NCBI GenBank assembly: GCA_019454045.1
Contig: SKCR01041535.1
Location: 1 to 64,000 of the forward strand
DNA length: 64,000 bases
From: Zanthoxylum bungeanum
Lineage: Eukaryota; Streptophyta; Magnoliopsida; Sapindales; Rutaceae
Reading direction: 5' to 3'
Positions 48,619-60,111 of the stretch are shown here, piece after piece. Under the pieces are notes generated by a model. It worked only from the letters and a program-made list of their open reading frames with translations, ran no database searches and was not told the DNA's origin. The first letter of the stretch is position 1. Each line of letters starts with the position of its first letter. The position numbers were made by a program, and so were the translations under genes.

Positions 48619-49783
48619 CAAGTACAAAGCAAGACTTGTAATTAAAGGTTACAGACAACGTGAAGGTCTTGATTACTTTGATACTTATTCTCCTGTAACG
48701 AGAATAAATTCCATAAGGATGATAATAGCGATTGCAGCTTTGCGCAATCTTGAGGTACATCAGATGGATGTGAAAACAGCCTTTCTAAATGGAGATTTAG
48801 ATGAAGAAATTTACATGGAACAACCTGAAGGCTTTATAGCTCCAGGACAAGAAAAGAAAGTCTGTAAGTTGGTTAAATCCTTGTATGGATTAAAACAAGC
48901 TCCGAAACAGTGGCATAAAAAGTTTGATGACACCATGTTAGCAAATGGTTTCAAAATCAATGAGTGTGATAAATGCATTTATGTCAGAGAGACAGAAGTT
49001 GGCTATGTTATTTTATGTCTCTACGTTGATGACATATTGATTGTCGGAGTGAGTAATGTTAAAATGGTGAAATCTACCAAGAATATGCTGAAATCCAAGT
49101 TTGACATGAAAGACATGGGTCTAGCAGATGTCATTCTGGGAATAAAGGTCTCGAGAAGTCCTGATGGACTTATTCTTGATCAGTCGCACTATGTGGACAA
49201 GATTCTTGGTAAATTCAACACTGATGATTCTGCTGTGGCTAGAACTCCTTTAGATGTGAGTCTACACCTATCGAAGAATAGGGGAGATGGTATATCTCAA
49301 GTAGAATACTCTAGAGTGATCGGGAGTTTGATGTATCTATCGAGTTGTACAAGACCTGATATAGCCTGTACAGTAAACAAGCTCAGCAGATATACGAGTA
49401 ATCCAGGGGTTGATCACTGGAAAGCAATAGTGAGAGTACTTAGGTACTTACGTTTTACTCGTAATTATGGGTTGCACTATCATAGATATCCAGCTGTAGT
49501 CGAAGGATACAGTGATGCTAATTGGATATCTGACATGAAAGACTCAAAGTCTACCAGTGGCTATGTGTTTACACTAGCAGGTGCAGCTATATCATGGAAA
49601 TCCTCCAAACAGACCGTGATAGCCAGATCTACAATGGAATCAGAATTCATTGCATTAGACAAGTGTGCTGAAGAAGCAGAATGGCTTCGAAATTTTCTAG
49701 AGGATATTCCAAGTTGGCCAAAGCCAGTGCCAGCAATTTGCATTCATTGCGATAGTCAATCTGCAATTGGAAGGGCACATAAC

Positions 49784-49824
<41 letters not shown>

Positions 49825-49939
49825 CAATACCGTTAGACAATTACTCTCTACTGGAGTTATTTCGATTGACTATGTAAAGTCAAAGGATAACATTGCGGAT
49901 CCGCTAACCAAAGGGTTAAATAGAGAGTTGGTTGTGTAA
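48596..49939 (+). pseudogene. Copia reverse transcriptase and RNase H
   Basis: This 447-codon frame is intact within itself but separated from the integrase frame by one indel near 48595. RT motifs: [33 protein letters not shown] (first Asp), [17 protein letters not shown] and the catalytic LYVDDILIV near 49020. RNase [29 protein letters not shown] and [12 protein letters not shown], ending with [10 protein letters not shown] and [12 protein letters not shown]. This is a full set of the Copia RT-RNase H residues. The stop is at 49937-49939. Confidence 0.92.
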
Positions 49940-50587
49940 AATCATCGAGGGGAATGGGACTAAACCCCATTAGATAAATGTTTATTACGAAGGAAAACCC
50001 AACCTTGTTGACTGGAGATCCCAAGATCTAGGTTCAATGGGACAACCTACTCGTAAAAGACATAATTGGTTCACTGTGGGGGGTTTACCCTCTAGTCCAT
50101 TCCTATTGGTGAAATGAAATAGTGATGCTCGTATGGATTGAGGTTAAGCAAGGCTTTTAATGATTCTTATGCGTCGGAAATCCGAGCAGAGTATTACGAG
50201 ATGCTCTTAAATAAGAAATCACCTATGTGAGAGAGAAGTGGGGCCGCTTCAAAGGGAATTGTACGGGGCACAATTCTTAGAAACTCTTGCAGAACCAGGT
50301 TGATGTTCATGGCCAAAATGAGCATAACAATGAGAACTCAGATGTGTTAGGAAAAACATCTGTGTGATATATGTTCTCCATTTACATGAACGGCAGTACA
50401 GTTCAATGACATCGCATCCACTGTCAGCCAGTAAATGAGATATATTTTCACAAGGGAAGGTTCAAAGGCCGAGGCCTACCTATCCTATGCAGTGTGTTGA
50501 ACCGTTGAACTCTTCTAGGTCAAAATAAAATGTTTTATAAAATAATTTTATTCGACGTTTTTCGCCAATTTCATTCATGTGGGGGAT
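49940..50587 (+). other. Copia 3' non-coding tract and polypurine tract
   Basis: About 650 bases without ORF between pol and the 3' LTR. It includes GTTCACTGTGGGGGGTTTAC and a direct GGGGTTTACCC block. The purine-rich TGTGGGGGAT at 50578-50587, directly before the LTR, is the polypurine tract. Confidence 0.75.
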
Positions 50588-51609
50588 TGTTGGAAAAATG
50601 CTTATGCATAAGCATTTTGAGGCTCAATTTTAAGCATGGTCCACTTCGTGTTAGTGGTTGTTATTGAATGATTCGGATACTCCTCCGTGAGTACTTCGAA
50701 ATGGTATATTCATATGCTTAAAATGGTGCTTGGGTGAATGAGAAATTGTTGCTCAAAGTTCACCCATTGGTGTTGGAAAATAAAGAAAATTAAGCTTGTC
50801 CCATAAGGGAAAGCTATAGAGTGAATATTATGCTTATATATGATTGCTCATATGTAGATGGGTAAGAGTTATAAGGATAGAGGCTCTCTCTACGTGCGCG
50901 GGGGGGGGGGGGGGGGGGTGCAAATCAAATCCGAATCAAGCTTGGCTCGTGTGCACCCGCGTGTCCTGCGTACACGAATGCCGGACCAAATTGAGCGGGC
51001 CTGGCCCAGCCAATTTTTGGATGTCTCTTTTTTTTTTCCAAGCCTTTTTATGTTCCATAACAGTTGAATCAATGACAATTAATCAACTTTGTGGTTACAA
51101 TTTGAGATTAATGATATTAATCAACTTGATGGTTACAACAAGTGTAAAGCCTCTCATTGATGAAACTTAAATTGGCATGTTATTTTCTTTTAATATAGTA
51201 GTGTTTTCGTTTTTTTTAGAATTACATACATTACACACAAGAGAAAATTGTCATTACGAAAATCTTTTGAGAGAGAGTTCAAGCACATCAGTTGTTCGTT
51301 GAAGTCGGACTTGGTGGTGCCCAATTTCGTCTATTTTTCCGTTGCATCCTGGGAAACAGACGTCTCGCGCTCTACTGCACCGATCGGTAGGGGACGAATT
51401 TGTTTTAAGGAGATTGTTGCCACATCAACAAGCCTCGGAATTCTTCCTGTTGCTGATCCGTGCCTTATTCTCAACTCACTGCCTGCAATTGTCTTCTATT
51501 TATTTGTATTGTTGATTACTGTATCATTTTGTTAATTGTACTTTTGTGTTCAGTTTACTGTCTGTTCAAAGTCCGTTGTAAGAACACAGTAAACAAATAA
51601 GTTGTAATA
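50588..51609 (+). repeat. Copia 3' LTR with ~210-bp extra segment
   Basis: It matches 45016-45827 except that about 51031-51241 has no counterpart there. The extra segment has two copies of TTAATCAACTT(T/G)(G/A)TGGTTACAA. The G run is 19 bases here (50900-50918). Confidence 0.9.
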
Positions 51610-52579
51610 ATATCTGCAGAAACAACCTACATTTTGAAGCTGAAGTGAAGAACCCTACAAAAAGAAAAAAAAAAAAAATGGTTTAGATCATATTTGCATT
51701 TTGTAGCTTGGTAACTAACACAATACATTTATATACCGGCACTGCTCCTCAACATATTCTTTCTGCAGATCCCTGTTATCTTGCAGTTCCTATACTTTTG
51801 AGCAATGTATAGCGCCAGTGACCCCCCAACCACATCCAAGATCAAGAACAGTGTGACCGTCTCTCTTTTAACTGGACCTGTCACAGTACAGTTCTAACAT
51901 TGCTTCCTCAGCTTCCTCTAAGGTTTTTGAATTATCAGAGAAGTAACAGCAGCTGCACTTGTTCATACGTAAAACAATATTTTATGGTGAGAAAATTAGA
52001 GATCAATTGCTTATGAAAATTTTGACGTACTAATGCTTCTTGTAGTATATAGTATCCGCAATACCTGTATTTGAGATGTCTTCCTAGAACCAACTTGAAG
52101 AGATCAGTTGAGAGTTCAGAATGCCGCGATCTCTTGATGGTTTTAGGCATCTCTTTTAGTGCTGGGTGCAAAAGGTGCATCAAAATCTTTTAGTTTATAT
52201 ATGTATAGGTGTTAAACGGCGGTGTGTAAGTCAAATCTACATGTTAAAATATGCAGACATGCTCACTGAAAAAGACTGTGCCATGCTGTACTAACGTTGG
52301 ACTAAAAAGTTCAAAATTTTAAGGACCTATAAGTGAGTGTGTATGTAAACAATAACAAAACAACATCAGTACAAGTGGAGTGAGAAAGAAGAGGAGTTGA
52401 GTACAGTGTATGAATTGGTGAAGGTGTGAGAGTTGGAGCTCAGAGGAACTTTTGTAACCCGAACGAAGGCGGCCAGCGAATTGCCAGTGGCTGAGCCTCC
52501 TTATGGCAAAGTCTAGCAAATTCCGGTCAAGTAACGACTGCATCAGCAGCTTTGTTGCATCATACATTATTCCCTCCAT

Positions 52580-53477
52580 ACTTTTACAGTCTCTGCTTTT
52601 TTGGTGCAATGCTTGTAGTTGAATATTTTATATAGACCGAGAGGAGTTGCAGTCGCAGATATTGTTGATCTTATTTGTTTTAATTTATTGCAAACTAAAT
52701 TAAAGATTCTAAAGATAGACAAACAATTACAATAACAAATGCATCAACATCAGTCATAAAGAATGATTGGGTTCTTATACAATTATAAAATATAATGTAA
52801 CCCGAATACTAATAATTCATATTAAAAAAAATTATTTATTGTCATGGAGAGGGTAGTACATACAATTGTATGATCTTATTCAAGAAAGGTGCAAGAAATA
52901 ATATTGTTGATGTCAATTTTTGGTCTATCTCAAACACATCGAATTTGTTGTAATGGTGAAGGACACAAAACACTAAGATAACAAAAGAATAATAAACTAA
53001 CACAAGAATTTATGTGGTTCGGTCCTTAGCCTTCTTCGAGGAAAGGAAAGTATAATAATTTTATAATTGAGAATGATTACAATGAGATGATTGTCTTTTC
53101 TCTGTTGCTTTTTTTTTTTTTCAATAATCGGAGTGTGCGAGCTAGTTTACTCGCTTTTCGACTAATCTCCGGAACTTGTGCTGAGTACATTCAGAAGTTT
53201 CACAACACAAATCATTGTATGTCGTTGGTGTTTTATACTAGGGGGTATAACCCCAAGAAAATACATCTAGTGAGATTCAAATATTAAACCTGAGAAGAAG
53301 TAAATTATTCAAGCTCAAGACATTTACCACAGAGTCAACCCCCCTTAAGGTTTGGACTCTATTTATGATATGGTGGTTTTCTCACACTAAATGCATAATG
53401 AGATCATTTGGTTACTTCGTTAGTAGTGGAGGTAATCGTTGACTTGCAGTTGAGAGCCTATTCCCACGGATTTTGCA
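52580..53477. other. Intergenic, 5' side of the CNMT-like pseudogene
   Basis: AT-rich DNA, probably including the promoter of the lost gene. TTTTATATAGACC near 52630 lies about 50 bases upstream of the ATG and could be its TATA box. No other gene seen. Confidence 0.4.
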
Positions 53478-53485
53478 GGGTCAAT

Positions 53486-54086
53486 TAGGGGTGGGCATTA
53501 TCGGATTCCGATCGGATCGGTCCGAATCCGAATCCGATTCGATTCGATAAGAGTTGATTTGTTTGGTTCGATCGGATTTTGAGTCATTATCGGATCGGAT
53601 TTGATCCGATAACTATCGAATCAAATCAGATTTATTCGATCAGATTTGATATCTTAACGAATCAGATAAATTTGATTTGATAACAGATCTGAATCCGATA
53701 GAGCATCCGATTTGATAATGAATTCGATAGTGGATTCGATTTGATAACAGATTCGATTCGATAACATATCAGATTTGATAAAATTGATTTGAATTTTAAG
53801 TTATCCGATCCGATAAAATTGTTATGAATTTATAAATTTTCAGATCAATTTTTCAAATTGGATCAGTTATCGAATCAGATTTGTTATCAAATCGAATCTA
53901 CTATCAGATTTATTATCAAATCGGATTCTCTATTGGATTCGTATTTGTTATCAAATCGGTTAAAATCTGATTTTATTCTATAGTTAATCAAATTTATCCG
54001 ATCTGATCCGAAATTCGATAAACCAACTAAATATGATTTGATCGGATTCGAGAGCCAAATCCGATCTGATCAGATGCCCAGTCCTA
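53486..54086. mobile_element. hAT-type MITE built of ATCCGAT repeats
   Basis: Ends are TAGGGGTGGGCAT and, inverted, TAGGACTGGGCAT. The flanking 8-mers GGGTCAAT (53478-53485) and GGGGCAGT (54087-54094) agree at 6 of 8 positions. Almost the whole 601 bp consists of permuted (G)ATCCGAT, GATTCGAT and GAATCAGAT motifs in both orientations, so it can fold on itself extensively. No coding capacity. Confidence 0.78.
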
Positions 54087-54385
54087 GGGGCAGTCTCTTA
54101 GTTTCCAGTGTCAAATATTTGTGCTCGGTGCTGGAAACTTTACGAGTGTCCTCGAGCTCAATTAGGCTAGAGCACATCACCTCTTGCTCGGAGTCTGTAT
54201 CACCCAAACAACTATAATGTGAAAAAGCTAGTCTTTTATTCATCTTTTAAAATACAATTATTAAGTTAATATAATTTCCAGTTTTACAAACTCGTGTGCA
54301 ATGTCATTCAATAACATGGATGTGCTTCTCTCTTCAATATCCATTTCAAGTAAATAAAAAAAAAAAAAAAAAGCATCAATTTACT

Positions 54386-56983
54386 TCATTTCTTTTTGAA
54401 TAGGAAATGTGTGACCATCCATTCTTCTCCATTATTGTATCCGAAGAGTTCTGCAACAGCAATGAAGAATGTTCTCCAATAAACAGTCCACTTAACAGCT
54501 TGATCCTTTCCATATGTTGATTCCATTATCGGTTTAATGGAAGCCAAGTTGTTGTCCATTCGTTTGAGCCACTCTTCACTGCAAGCAAACAAATGTTAGT
54601 CATCTGAACAACAATGAGTTCCGAACTCTATAAATATTATGGAGTAATTTCAACCTAGCTACCTGGTTTGTGCGTAATGCTTTCCATTCACAAGCCAGTG
54701 ATCAATAACAGAAACATCATCCTGTATAAAAAAAAAAAATTAACACAAAGTAGCCGGAAAAGAAATACCACAAGTTGGGAAAAAATGGAAAAAAAAAACT
54801 CACCTGGAAATAAAGGAGCAGATTAGCTGGAAGCATTGTTCCTCCAGTGAAGAAGTACTTGGTAATCCAGTCATCATCATTTGTGTCCTAAATCCAATGA
54901 CGGACAGAATACATCATGATTACCATAGATAAGAACCTGATATGTAATATATTTTCACTACATAATACAAAAAGGTGACATTTAGAAAATCAATTCACAC
55001 AATACCTCAAAGTGATAGGCAAATGCTTTGTGGCAGAAATGATGAACGAAAAGAAGGCTGTCTTCTTTCATCCACTTTGATATCTTTTTGAGAAGATCCT
55101 GATAGTTCTTCATATGCTGTCAAAATCCAATTCTCAGAACATAATAATAATTGTTCAAATACCCTAAATCTCAAAAGCTTAAGCTATATAGTTTTTCAGA
55201 CCTAACAAGTCCTCGCAAATGTAAGAATGGATTTCTTCAATAAATTTGTCAGGTGAAAACACAAAACCAATTTTACTCCGTTGTAATTTAACTAATAATA
55301 GCATGAAGATTTTTCACGATTGAGTACAAGACCTTGACACATGCTTTTGTTGAGATGCTAATAATTCAAAAAACTTAAGCCAAATATGAGTGTCCAACAA
55401 TAGTCTTTAAGCTTCAAAAGTAATGAAATTGTAGCAGTAAGATATGTAGAGAAGGATGGACCTCAAACATTTCAATGGAGTATATTCGGTCATATGATGC
55501 TTCCATTTCGAATGTGCTGATATCTGCAACAATAATCTCCACATTTTGAAGCTCAAGCACCCTACAAAAGGCATAAAAGAAAGAATAATTGGATCACATT
55601 TGCATTTTGCAGTTTGGTAACAAGCAAAGAATATCATTGTATGTCAATCTGGCTGAAAGCATACCGACACTGCTCCTCAATAAATTCTTTCTGTGTTTTC
55701 GAATTGCATATCCCTGTAATCTTGCAATTACTATACTTTTGAGCAATGTACAGGGACAGTGATCCCCAACCACATCCAACATCAAGAACTGTGTGACCAT
55801 CTTTTAACTTTGACCTCTCACAGTACAGCTCAAACATTGCTTTCTCAGCATCCTCTAAGGTGCTTGATGTATCAGAGAAGTAACAGCAGCTGCACTTGTG
55901 CACACACAAAACAGATAAGCTAAGAAAACATAAAAGAATGTGGTTCCAACACTTTCTATATATTTTTTTTCCCAAAACATTAGTATCTATAAAGACTGAC
56001 TTATATTTTCACGATACTCAAAGATCATGAGCTGATAATACTGAAAGGTTTAACTCAAAAGAAAACCATGTTTAATTATGTTTGAACTGTAGATCAATTA
56101 CTTTCCGAAATTGACAGATATATATATTCACCACTATTGCTATTAGAGGTTGTCATCAATATGAATGGGTATTAGCAATACCTGTATTTGAAATTTTTAC
56201 CAAGAACCAACTTGAAGAAAGAGGTCGGCAATTCATAATGCTGTTCTTTCGGCTTGTCTGTCTGGATGGCTATAGGCATCTCTTTTAGTGCTAGAAGAGA
56301 GGTGCAACACAATGGCATTAGGAATATAAACCTTTAACTACTTAGATAAATGAACAATACCCTATCTTGTACAGATATGCCATACAGAACTATACTTTAA
56401 ACTTTGAGGGGCAAAAAAAAATTCAAACTTTTGCACACACATCGTCAATGACCCCATAAATGGTACCTAATTATCACTAAAGAATCACAAGACGTATATA
56501 TTGTGCATAGTACAATTTCGGTTTGAGATCCAGATTCCAATCCCCATATTTTACTCCCTATAAATTATAATTCAATAAAAACAAGAAAAAATTGTATGCA
56601 TAAACTAAAAAACAGAGGAAACATACAGTGCAAATAAAAGAAACCGATAATGGAAAAAAAAAAAAAAAGATGTTTGACTGTTGAGTGTTGACTACTAAAC
56701 AGTCGCGAGTAGTAGTTTCTAAAAACGGAAAAAATATGATATATATCTAATAATAACATTTTCAATTCGAGAAAAGAGAAGGAGAGTTTTGAGTACAATG
56801 TACGAAATGGAGGAGGTCGGAGAGTTGGAGTTCAGCTGAAGGTTTGTAACCGGAGCGAAGGCGGCCGGCCAAGAGCAAGCGGCTGAGCTTCCTGACGACG
56901 GCGTCGGGTAGCAAGTTCCGTTCAAGTGATGCCAGCATTAGACGCACTGTTGCGTCATATGGTGCGTGCATAATCCCCTCCAT
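54386..56983 (-). CDS. (S)-coclaurine N-methyltransferase-like, SAM-dependent
   Basis: Eight exons: 56983-56797, 56290-56182, 55889-55665, 55561-55462, 55116-55006, 54887-54804, 54721-54663 and 54578-54386. They total 1068 bases (355 codons plus stop); all junctions are GT-AG and in phase, and the length equals that of CNMT-like proteins. The start MEGIMHAPYDATVR was chosen because it matches the pseudogene. SAM-binding motif I is VLDVGCGWGSL (exon 3). SIEMFE/HMKNY (exons 4-5) supplies the Glu and His that in CNMT lie at the active site (family knowledge). HFCHKAFAYHFE and YFFTGGTMLPA follow, and the C-terminus is GYNNGEEWMVTHFLF. CNMT proper methylates coclaurine in benzylisoquinoline alkaloid synthesis, but CNMT-like genes occur in many plants without these alkaloids, so the substrate is unknown. 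No defect seen. Confidence 0.92.
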
Positions 56984-57616
56984 TTTCAATCCTCTGTGTG
57001 GCCTTGGCCTGTTTGTGCATGTGCTGGTGTTTTACTGTCCGTTCCTTTTTTATTATTTTGACTCCTATCCTATTCTTTCGGCCTGTGCATGTGATGCATT
57101 ACCGTCGGTTCGTTTAGATCACGTGCCACTCACTCTGATTCGATGTCGTTTTGTTTTCCTACGTATAACCGGCCGTCTTTATTTAATCGGTTGATTTTTA
57201 TTTTTTTCTTTCTTTTATCCTGATTTTTATTAATCTCTCTCTCTCTGAAAATTTGAAGATAGCATGACCCATACCTGATGAGGTTGTTGAACAAATAATG
57301 TATTATAATTTGAAAATAAACTGCAGCAAATCATTCAAGAGAGAGCGTTTGCACAAAGATCAACTATTCAATTTAACTACACATATATTTCAAAAACTTA
57401 ACAACAAATAGGGAATCTTCGGATCTGTGCTTATTTTCAACTCCTCGAAACATTTTGTTGCTTACCACGCCTTTCTCGTCTCTGGGTTCCGAGTACTTGA
57501 TCAATGGTATTCCAATGCTATTCTCTCCTAGTTTACTATTATTAGTCTAATGAATGAAGACAACATTTCAAGAAAATTGCAGAAAAGTTTAATTCTAAGA
57601 AAGCAAATACATGGAA
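56984..57616. other. Intergenic region between the CNMT-like gene and SMU1
   Basis: It holds the promoter of the CNMT-like gene (minus strand) and the 3' flank of SMU1. A (CT)n stretch lies at 57234-57246. No further gene seen. Confidence 0.5.
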
Positions 57617-58070
57617 TCAAGGCTTCCATAATTTCATCGTGCAATCTTCACTGTATGTTGCCGGAAGATTTCTATGGGGATGATGAGTGACACCAATTAC
57701 ATCCTTTTCATGCACCTGGCAATAAGAAAGCTGATAACAAATAATTGAAGTTTTTTTTTTTTTTTTTTTTTTTTTTAATGTGTGATGAGCAAAAATGAAA
57801 ATTATTGCCGTATTTTCAATATTTTGTGACCATAAAAAAAGGGCAACTCTCATTTCACTTGGTAAATCCATTATTCTCTTTGCTAAACCTGTTTCTAGTT
57901 CAGCTTTTATTTCTCTCTCATTGTGTCTCATTGGTACACTGACCCAAGAAAGACCAATTCAAATACCTAATATACAAAATATCAATACCATCTCACTCTT
58001 CACCAACCAAAAGCTTACCTTCATTAGATGCTCGAGTTTACCAGACTGATAGCTGAAGCAGTACAAGTTC
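57617..58070 (-). CDS. SMU1: SMU1 WD40 splicing factor, last two exons
   Basis: Exon n-1 is 58070-58019 ([17 protein letters not shown]) and the last exon 57715-57617, starting [17 protein letters not shown] and ending [11 protein letters not shown] before TGA. This C-terminus is nearly that of SMU1 proteins, conserved from animals to plants, whose WD40 propeller works in pre-mRNA splicing. Both junctions are GT-AG. The last intron carries a poly-T run at 57751-57776. Only these two exons are present here: the upstream part is cut off by Tat-element sequence at about 58520, and a second copy of exon n-1 lies at 63550-63601. The rest of the gene is probably right of the window. Confidence 0.85.
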
Positions 58071-58510
58071 CTGCAGATAATTCATAAGATAATGCGGCTG
58101 ATTACAAATCAAACACATAGTTGAAGTGATTAAATCAAGAACAAGCAAATAATTGTAACATTTTGTTTAGTCAATTCCAGTGCACATAAAACCTTGCAGA
58201 TTGGATTTCTAACATCATGTTGCAGGAACAAGACTACATATAATGAAAGTGGCAAGCACCAAAAGATATGAGTAATAATAGTTAGAGAGACTGTTCTTAA
58301 TATTGCTACTTGCAGTCATCTCCGAGAAACTAACTGTATATTCTAATCACATTTCCTAAAAAAAATTTTCAGGGCACAATACTTTCAATGAAAATAGAAA
58401 TTCGTACAGGCACCTAAATTTCATTGAATAAGACAAACATGTTACCTAAACCTTTTGGGCTAGGCAAGAACTGAAGGATAATCAAGCCTGACGGCCAAGG
58501 TCCAGATGAA
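57747..58510. repeat. Left copy of a segmental duplication within SMU1
   Basis: From GAAGTTTT at 57747 to at least 58472 the sequence recurs at 63289-64000 with very few differences (for example G/A at 57788 and TGTGTCTC/TGTCTC near 57922). It covers part of the last intron, exon n-1 and part of the previous intron. The left copy ends near 58510-58530, where Tat sequence begins in a T-rich stretch. Confidence 0.88.
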
Positions 58511-58662
58511 GAACAAGAAACCCTATTTTTTTTTTTATTTTATTTTCCAAAGTTTTGTTTTTATTTTTTCGTCGGTCTGACAAGGGGACGCCCAAGTCAG
58601 ATTCGATAGGGCTTCAAAGGTGGATACACTTCCCATCTGAATAAGTCCCAAGGATTAACCAG

Positions 58663-58880
58663 TGCTCGGGGCTGGATTCGTTCCGCCGAGGCCACTTGGT
58701 TAATCGGCTCGGGGCTGGATTCGTTCCGCCGAGGCCACTTGATTATTCGGCTCGGGGCTGGATTTCGTTCCGCCGAGGCCACTTGATTATTCGGCTCGGG
58801 GATGGATTTCGTTCCACCGATGCCACTTGATTATTCAGCTCGGGGCTGGATTTCGTTCCGCCGAGGTCATTTAGTTATTC
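58663..58880. repeat. About five copies of a ~43-bp tandem repeat
   Basis: The unit is TTCGGCTCGGGGCTGGATTT, CGTTCCGCCGAGGCCACTTGAT. It is also found once or twice at 33470-33555 of the first Tat element. Confidence 0.88.
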
Positions 58881-59700
58881 GACTCGGGGTCGGGTTACGT
58901 CCCACCGAGTCTACCTCTTTGGACTGGGGACGTAACATTCCCCCAGGTCCAAGTGCCTCTCTTCACTCGGGGTCAGGTTACGTCCCACCGAGTCTACCTC
59001 TTTGGACTGGAGATGTAACATTCCCCCAGGTCCAAGTGCCTTTCTCAGCTCGGGGTCGGGGTACGTCCCACCGAGTCAGCCCTTCGGACTGGGGACGTAA
59101 CATTCCCCTAGGTCCAAGTGCCTCTCTTCACTCGGGGTCGGGTTACGTCCCACCGAGTGTACCCCTTCGGACTGGGGACGTAACATTCCCCCAGGTCCAA
59201 GTGCCTCTCTTTATTCGGGGTCGGGTTGCGTCCCACCGAGTCAGCCCTTCGGACTGGGGACGCAACATTCCCCCAGGTCCAAGTGCCTTTCTCAGCTCGG
59301 GGTCGGGGTACGTCCCACCGAGTCAGCCCTTCGGACTGTGGACGTAACATTCCCCCAGGTACAAGTGCCTCTCTTCACTCGGGGTCGGGTTACGTCCCAC
59401 CGAGTCTACCCCTTCGGACTGGGGACGTAACATTCCCCCAGGTCCAAGTGCATCTCTTCATTCGGGGTCGGGTTACGTCCCATCGAGTCTACCTCTTTGG
59501 ACTGGGGACGTAACATTCCCTCAGATCCAAATGCCTTTCTCAGCTCGGGGTCGGGGTACGTCCCACCGAGTCAGCCCGTCGGATTGGGGACGTAACATTC
59601 CCCCAGATCCAAGTGCCTCTCTTCATTCAGGGTCGGGTTGCGTCCCACCGAGTCAGTCCTTCGGACTGGGGACGTAACATTCCCCCAGGTCCGAGCATCT
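58880..59700. repeat. About ten copies of an ~83-bp tandem repeat in Tat sequence
   Basis: The unit contains CTCGGGGTCGGGTTACGTCC, CACCGAGTC, GGACTGGGGACGTAACATTC and CCCCAGGTCCAAGTGCC. Variation is mainly CTACC/AGCCC after the GAGTC and CTC/TTT after GTGCC, often alternating, which suggests two-unit amplification steps. The first Tat element has only three to four units (33555-33850). The long open frames here (for example 58802-59347) reflect the repeat, since a period near 83 leaves stop-free frames. Confidence 0.9.
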
Positions 59701-60111
59701 CTCACAGCTCGAGACAGGATCACATGCCACTGAGCACATCATCGTTAGCTCAGAGGCAAAATTTTCTCCTTACAATCGAGATTGGATCAGTCAGGGGTCA
59801 GGCCCTCCAAATCTCTGGTACAGATATTACAGAGGAGGAGTCATTTTTAGTTTGGACAACAAGATGAACTTCATCTCCTGATGGGACGACCCAAGTAAGC
59901 AATTTGCTTTAAGGTGGAGAATCGTTCTGAATAGGGTCAACATCTCCAATAACCGAGGATATGCAGATAGAAACAGAAGACTTAGTTGATGGCGAAGGCA
60001 ATTTCTCTGTGATTTCTGGAGCGACCACCGGCAAGGCGATCAGCACACCATATTTATATAGTTCCCGGCACCAACTTGCATACTCGTTGGAACCGAGAAC
60101 TATGGGACATA
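59701..60111 (+). other. Tat non-coding tract up to the polypurine tract
   Basis: No coding region. The sequence TTTATATAGTTCCCGGCACC and GAACTATGGGACATA directly before the LTR match the first Tat element at 37215-37276. Confidence 0.65.

Larger units (their letters stand above)
45016..51609 (+). mobile_element. Ty1/Copia LTR retrotransposon with TG...TA termini
   Basis: LTRs at 45016-45827 and 50588-51609; TSD ATATC exact at 45011-45015 and 51610-51614. Order gag, protease, integrase, RT, RNase H is that of Copia. Both LTRs start TGTTGGAAAAATGC and end GTTGTAATA, so the termini are TG...TA rather than TG...CA. The sequence after the 5' LTR (GTCTTAAAACAAATTTCGC) is not the usual initiator-Met primer site. 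Apart from a 210-bp difference the LTRs are almost identical, so insertion is recent, yet the ORFs carry at least five single-base frame changes. It lies in exon 4 of the CNMT-like pseudogene. Confidence 0.93.
44048..52579 (-). pseudogene. CNMT-like methyltransferase pseudogene split by a Copia element
   Basis: All eight exons of the intact neighbour (54386-56983) have counterparts: exon 1 52579-52405 (MEGIMYDATK), 2 52161-52065, 3 51952-51737, 4 51654-51615 plus 45015-44954, 5 44873-44763 (HMKNYRDLLKKIS), 6 about 44567-44496, 7 44382-44324, 8 44239-44048. Exon 4 is cut in the coding part by the retrotransposon at 45016-51609. In addition, exon 3 has a stop and frameshifts around the SAM-binding VLDLGCGWG, exon 6 is scrambled, and exon 8 is shifted after EASY so that its family C-terminus is out of frame. 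A 64-bp duplication lies at about 44690-44775. It is a tandem duplicate of the intact gene that lost function; decay at sites away from the insertion suggests it is not only the element that killed it. Confidence 0.88.

Noticed and set aside
58802..59513. Long repetitive ORFs that look like a repeat protein, and a regular repeat layout resembling a CRISPR array
   Set aside because: The 83-bp units are direct tandem repeats without unique spacers, present in eukaryotic retroelement DNA; the open frames run on both strands and are not conserved as protein.
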